A stretch of DNA of 64,000 nt, taken from CAYNUJ01 sp964573255. GTDB lineage: Bacteria; Bacteroidota; Ignavibacteria; Ignavibacteriales; Melioribacteraceae. How positions within the stretch are numbered: position 1 is the stretch's first letter; each line of letters opens with the position of its first letter. Positions 60,391 through 64,000 of this stretch are shown here, piece after piece. The position numbers were made by a program, and so were the translations under genes. The notes under the pieces are model-generated. The model saw only the letters and a list, made by a program, of their open reading frames with translations. It had not been told where the DNA came from and did not search any database. The stretch covers positions 9,392-73,391 of the forward strand of contig CAZNJB010000017.1 in assembly GCA_964573255.1 (NCBI GenBank), given 5' to 3'.

Positions 60391-62769
60391 ATGAGAAGTG
60401 TTATTCGTTTCTTTTGTGTCTTGTTTATTCTCTCCTCTTTTCTGCCGGCTCAGGTAAAGGATTTAATCAAGAAAGTAAATTTAACATCCGGGAAAACGGA
60501 TTCCGTTCTTATCGGCGATATGTTTTATGCGGAAGAGTATAATATAAAGCCGGTAAAGAATGAAGAAATTAAAATTAACTTTAACGGCAGTAATAAATAT
60601 TTATACTTCACACCTGATTCAACGGCGGAGGGTTTTTATATCGTGGGTATAAACGTAAACGGTGAAGAGGTTAATTTCCCTGTTTATGTTAAGAAGCCGT
60701 TCTATTATTCATTTAAATTTATTCCGAAGAAAAAGTATAAAGAACTTACTGTTTTCGGTGAATTTAACGGATGGAATCGCCATAAAGATTACTTTACCGA
60801 TGAAGACGGCGATGGAATTTTTACCGCAAAGATTGAAATTGAACCGGGTAAATATCAATATAAATTTTATGCGGACGGTGAAGAAATTGTTGATCCTTTT
60901 AATCCCGATAGCGTAAATAATGGTATGGGCGCTTTTAACTCGGTGATAACAATTCCCGAACCGGATAAAGATTTTTCTTTTCTTCATAATTTATCATTTA
61001 AAAGCGAAAACGGTATTTCCCAATTCTCATATTATTATGAAAGACAAAACCGGGCCCATTCTTTAAGTAGGGAAGAAATAATTGCTCTTATCGATAATAA
61101 AAAAATAGACGATAGTAAGATTCAAATTGAAGGTAATGAAATTAAAATATCGTTCCCCGCAAATGAATTATCCGGATTTCATTTTATACGATTGGCAGTA
61201 AGTTCCGAGGGGAATAGCACAAATATACAGTTAACACCAATCGAAAACGGAAGACCTTTAAATGGAAAATCCGGTTTTACTTGGTATGACGGAATAATTT
61301 ATTCTTTAATGATAGACAGATTTGCAAACGGAGATAAATCCAACGATAATCCTTTAGTGCACGATTCTCTTTCCGTGAAAGCGAATTATAACGGCGGAGA
61401 TTTAGCCGGTATAATAAATAAAATTGAAGAGGGTTACTTCGATTCACTCGGGATAAACATTTTATGGATTTCCCCGGTTTATGATAATCCGAATCATCCT
61501 TTCAGGGAATACCCGGCACCGCATAGATGGTTCTCCGGATATCATGGTTACTGGCCTGTTTCATCCACTCGGGTTGACGAGCATTTCGGTTCATTAGATT
61601 TATTAACCGAGCTGATAAAAAAGGCTCATAAGCATAACATTAAAGTATTGCTCGATTTTGTGTCCAATCATGTCCATAAGGAACACCCCTATTTTAATGA
61701 GCACAGGGATTGGTTCGGAAAATTAGAGTTACCCGACGGGAGATTAAATTTAAGACTTTGGGATGAGCAAAGATTAACAACTTGGTTTGAACCGTATTTG
61801 CCTTCGTTCGATTATATTAATTCGAACGAAGCGCTTGATACTATGACAGACAATGCAATATGGTGGCTTAAAACAACCGGCGCAGATGGATTCAGGCACG
61901 ATGCAGTAAAACATGTTCCGAATGTTTTTTGGCGTGTTCTTTCTCGAAAATTAAAAAAGGAATTTCCTCAAAAAGAAGTTTACCAAATAGGAGAGACGTT
62001 TGGTAATTATGAACTTGTTAGCTCGTATGTTAATAACGGTCAATTGAGCGCGCAGTTTAATTTTAACCTTTACGATGTTGCACAAGCCGCGTTTATTGAC
62101 ACTAATGTATCGATGATTGAATTAGATAAGGAATTGAAAAAAACGGTTTATGTATACGGTCCTCTGCATTTGATGGGGAATATTATGGATAGCCACGATA
62201 AAAACCGCTTCATTGCTTATGCAGACGGGGATTTGGAATTGTGGCAGTGGAATGCGACCGAAGAAGGATGGAACAATCCTCCCAAAGTTGATCATCCTAT
62301 GAGTTATAGAAAGGCTGAATTATATTATGCTTATATGTTTTCAATTCCGGGTTTGCCCGTTATTTATTATGGCAGCGAATTTGGAATGAGCGGTGCATCC
62401 GATCCCGATAATAGAAGACCGATGCGATTTGGGGATCAATTGAATAAAAACGAAAAGAAGATGTTACGAGATGTTCAACGCATAGTTAAATTGCGTAAAG
62501 AACATTCAGCACTTCGCTACGGAGATTTATTGACTCTTAAAGCCGATAAAAATTCGTTTGCTTTTATGCGCTCAGATATGAATGAAAGAATTGTTACGGT
62601 TATAAATAATTCCGATAAACCGAAAAAAATAACTATAAAGCTTCCATCTTTTATGGATGTGGTTAAACTCGTTGATTTATTAGGTGGCAGGACGTATTAT
62701 CCCGAAAGAAATTCTGTGAGCATAATATTGGATGAATATGGATACGGTTATTTTAAGATTGTAGAATAA
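60391..62769 (+). CDS. Secreted GH13 alpha-amylase-family enzyme
   Basis: A 792-residue exported glycoside hydrolase. The signal peptide (about 1-22) ends PAQ. A first beta-domain and a CBM48-like domain (about 105-190, KKYKELTVFGEFNGWNRHKD) precede the catalytic barrel from about 290. Region I is VLLDFVSNHVHKEHP, the nucleophile is D504 in GFRHDAVKH, the acid is E535 in QIGETFGN and the third Asp is D603 in MDSHDKN. It should cleave or rearrange alpha-glucans, resembling cyclomaltodextrinase- or pullulanase-like enzymes. Substrate class is clear, exact specificity not. Confidence 0.92.
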   Translation: MRSVIRFFCVLFILSSFLPAQVKDLIKKVNLTSGKTDSVLIGDMFYAEEYNIKPVKNEEIKINFNGSNKYLYFTPDSTAEGFYIVGINVNGEEVNFPVYVKKPFYYSFKFIPKKKYKELTVFGEFNGWNRHKDYFTDEDGDGIFTAKIEIEPGKYQYKFYADGEEIVDPFNPDSVNNGMGAFNSVITIPEPDKDFSFLHNLSFKSENGISQFSYYYERQNRAHSLSREEIIALIDNKKIDDSKIQIEGNEIKISFPANELSGFHFIRLAVSSEGNSTNIQLTPIENGRPLNGKSGFTWYDGIIYSLMIDRFANGDKSNDNPLVHDSLSVKANYNGGDLAGIINKIEEGYFDSLGINILWISPVYDNPNHPFREYPAPHRWFSGYHGYWPVSSTRVDEHFGSLDLLTELIKKAHKHNIKVLLDFVSNHVHKEHPYFNEHRDWFGKLELPDGRLNLRLWDEQRLTTWFEPYLPSFDYINSNEALDTMTDNAIWWLKTTGADGFRHDAVKHVPNVFWRVLSRKLKKEFPQKEVYQIGETFGNYELVSSYVNNGQLSAQFNFNLYDVAQAAFIDTNVSMIELDKELKKTVYVYGPLHLMGNIMDSHDKNRFIAYADGDLELWQWNATEEGWNNPPKVDHPMSYRKAELYYAYMFSIPGLPVIYYGSEFGMSGASDPDNRRPMRFGDQLNKNEKKMLRDVQRIVKLRKEHSALRYGDLLTLKADKNSFAFMRSDMNERIVTVINNSDKPKKITIKLPSFMDVVKLVDLLGGRTYYPERNSVSIILDEYGYGYFKIVE

Positions 62770-62775
62770 GAGGAA

Positions 62776-62798
62776 GGTTCCCGTGAAGAGCGGGAACC
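62776..62798. terminator. Hairpin between the convergent amylase and CBS genes
   Basis: GGTTCCCG (62776-62783) and CGGGAACC (62791-62798) form an 8-bp perfect stem with a 7-base loop. There is no T run on either strand, so it is at best a weak, bidirectional terminator. Confidence 0.5.
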
Positions 62799-62812
62799 GC
62801 ATTCCTAACAAA

Positions 62813-63250
62813 TTATTTATACTTACCTTGAATGTAGCTTATTAGTTGGTTTATTTCGAATTTTTTCTCTTCTATTACTGCCTTAACAATATCGCCGATT
62901 GAAATAACGCCAATTAATTCACCGTTTTTCTCAACGGGGAGGTGACGTATTCTTTTCTCGCTTAAAATAGCCATACATTCGTCGACTCCGTTTTCGGGAG
63001 AAACACAGATAACCGTGTCGGTCATTATTTCTTTTACTTTTGTGTCTCTACTGGTTTTTCCTTTAAGAATAACTTTGCGCGCATAATCTCTTTCTGAAAC
63101 AATTCCGACAAGCTCTCCGTCTTTTAGAACTATTAAAGCTCCAATTCCTTTATCTGCCATTAGTTTGAGTGCATCGTACATTGTATCGTCGGGTGAAACC
63201 GAGAAGATTGTGTTACCTTTCTTTTTCAAAAGATGTTTTACTAGTTTCAT
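62813..63250 (-). CDS. CBS-domain protein
   Basis: A 145-residue protein made of two CBS motifs forming one Bateman module: FSVSPDDTMYDALKLMADKG, LVGIVSERDYARKVIL and CVSPENGVDECMAILSEKRI, LIGVISIGDIVKAVIEE. CBS pairs bind adenine nucleotides and often sense energy state. The start at 63250 (MKLVKHLLKKKG) is favoured by GGGAG upstream; an in-frame ATG at 63277 is less likely. It is alone and convergent with the amylase gene. Confidence 0.93.
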   Translation of the reverse strand: MKLVKHLLKKKGNTIFSVSPDDTMYDALKLMADKGIGALIVLKDGELVGIVSERDYARKVILKGKTSRDTKVKEIMTDTVICVSPENGVDECMAILSEKRIRHLPVEKNGELIGVISIGDIVKAVIEEKKFEINQLISYIQGKYK

Positions 63251-63546
63251 GCACTTCTCCCGTTTGTTAGTATTCAAATCGTCAAACTAATTTCAATATA
63301 ATAAAAAAAAGTGAGTATTTTAAATCTAATTTATCTGTTTGACGTAATTATGTGAATTGATGAAATGCAGTTTTCTGCTGTTAAATAAGAGGAGAAATTC
63401 AAGATGCTTCTTTACCGATTTCGAAAAGTTTAATTTTATCTTCATCCAAACTATCTTTAATCATATTTTTATGGATTATGTCGCCAAAAAGTTTCATTTT
63501 CATATGTGTAAACGAAAAAGAATAACAATTACTGCAGTTTGGATGA

Positions 63547-64000
63547 ATGTCTGATAAAAAAGGAATTATTTACATACCGGATATTAGCGGATTTACAAAA
63601 TTCGTCAGCTCTACGGAAATAGAACATAGCCGTCATATAATACGCGAATTACTCGAGGTGATATTAGACAGCAATATAATAGATTTAATTCCCTCTGAAA
63701 TTGAAGGAGATGCAATTCTTTTTTATAAACTGGGAGCTCCACCGAAATTAAATAGCATAATGGAACAAACCGAAAATATATTTATTAACTTTCATAAGTA
63801 TTTACGGTCTATCGAAAGGAATAATATCTGCAGGTGCGGAGCTTGCTTAAGGGTAGGTGATTTAACGTTAAAATTTGTTGTTCATTACGGAGAAATTCAA
63901 GAATACAAAGTAAAGCAATTTACCAATATTATTGGCAAAGATGTGATTTTAGTACACAGGATGCTTAAGAATTCCCTCAGTTTGAAAGAATATATATTAT
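63547..64000 (+). CDS. DUF2652 domain protein, 3' end cut by the window
   Basis: The start ATGTCTGATAAA is at 63547 and the frame is open to the window end (151 codons). The sequence GIIYIPDISGFTKFVSSTEI, HSRHIIRELLEVILDSN and EIEGDAILFYKLGAPP has the pattern of DUF2652, a family related to class III adenylate cyclases (DISGFT metal-site-like, EGDAIL). A cysteine pair CRCGAC follows near residue 97. Activity cannot be judged from the part seen. No gene is supported between this and the CBS gene. Confidence 0.8.
   Translation, partial: MSDKKGIIYIPDISGFTKFVSSTEIEHSRHIIRELLEVILDSNIIDLIPSEIEGDAILFYKLGAPPKLNSIMEQTENIFINFHKYLRSIERNNICRCGACLRVGDLTLKFVVHYGEIQEYKVKQFTNIIGKDVILVHRMLKNSLSLKEYIL

Noticed and set aside
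63357..63554. 65-codon frame before the DUF2652 gene
   Set aside because: It overlaps the start at 63547, has no ribosome site and no family pattern.
1..64000. CRISPR array, cas genes or insertion sequences
   Set aside because: No regularly spaced short repeats, no Cas proteins and no transposase were seen.

Overview
The window is AT-rich bacterial DNA that looks like a member of the Bacteroidota/Chlorobi (FCB) group, most probably class Ignavibacteria. The pointers are a C-terminal type IX secretion sorting domain with the NYPNPFNPSTT motif on the 1041-residue protein at 56590-59715, a TonB-dependent receptor with a carboxypeptidase-regulatory-like N-terminus, many short lipoprotein or Sec signals, and promoters of the Bacteroidota type (TTTG, about 20 bases, TAnnTTTG) before tRNA-Lys, the peroxiredoxin gene and the first glycosyltransferase. 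The assignment is inference; no rRNA is present. Layout: (1) 1-5353: 3' end of priA, a TonB-dependent receptor and a small membrane protein. (2) 5478-17542: a surface-glycan cluster with glycosyltransferases, a UDP-GlcNAc 2-epimerase, a YfhO-type membrane protein, a winged-helix regulator with a perfect palindrome at its start codon, a SpsF-type cytidylyltransferase, a methyltransferase and a Wzx-like flippase. (3) 17754-30151: mostly conserved genes, including a LamG lipoprotein, a glycosylasparaginase-type hydrolase, rsmI, prfA, a family 2 glycosyltransferase, miaA, a cyclic-nucleotide/GAF/histidine-kinase-like protein, an AlkA-type glycosylase, an ECF sigma factor with a small zinc anti-sigma-like protein, and a Prc/Tsp protease. 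(4) 30397-33879: a tight five-gene operon of unknown function containing two tandem paralogues. (5) 34058-43727: stress and housekeeping functions, including divergent ahpC/oxyR, a GroES-like protein, an M2/M3-type metallopeptidase, a FAH-family hydrolase, a rhodanese lipoprotein and a BtuF-like binding protein. (6) 43812-56360: tRNA-Lys(CTT) followed by an accessory island: an OLD-type nuclease plus type III restriction-modification operon, an AbiEi/AbiEii type IV toxin-antitoxin pair, and a TetR-controlled four-gene operon. A 68-bp imperfect direct repeat (63/68 identical) flanks the second half of the island. (7) 56590-64000: a T9SS cargo protein, a 610-base gene-free region with strong secondary structure and a candidate small RNA, a secreted GH13 amylase, a CBS-domain protein and the start of a DUF2652 protein. 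Functionally the window divides into cell-surface glycan assembly, envelope and secreted proteins, stress response, and a defence island beside a tRNA gene. No CRISPR array, transposase or phage structural gene was seen. The most interesting unexplained signals are regulatory or structural: the candidate C-rich small RNA near 60145-60208, paired TTCCGGAA sites and a nested palindrome in the gene-free stretch 35391-35812, TTTGTTA-type palindromes before three envelope or secreted-protein genes, the 68-bp repeat pair around the abiE segment, and the five-gene operon of unknown function.
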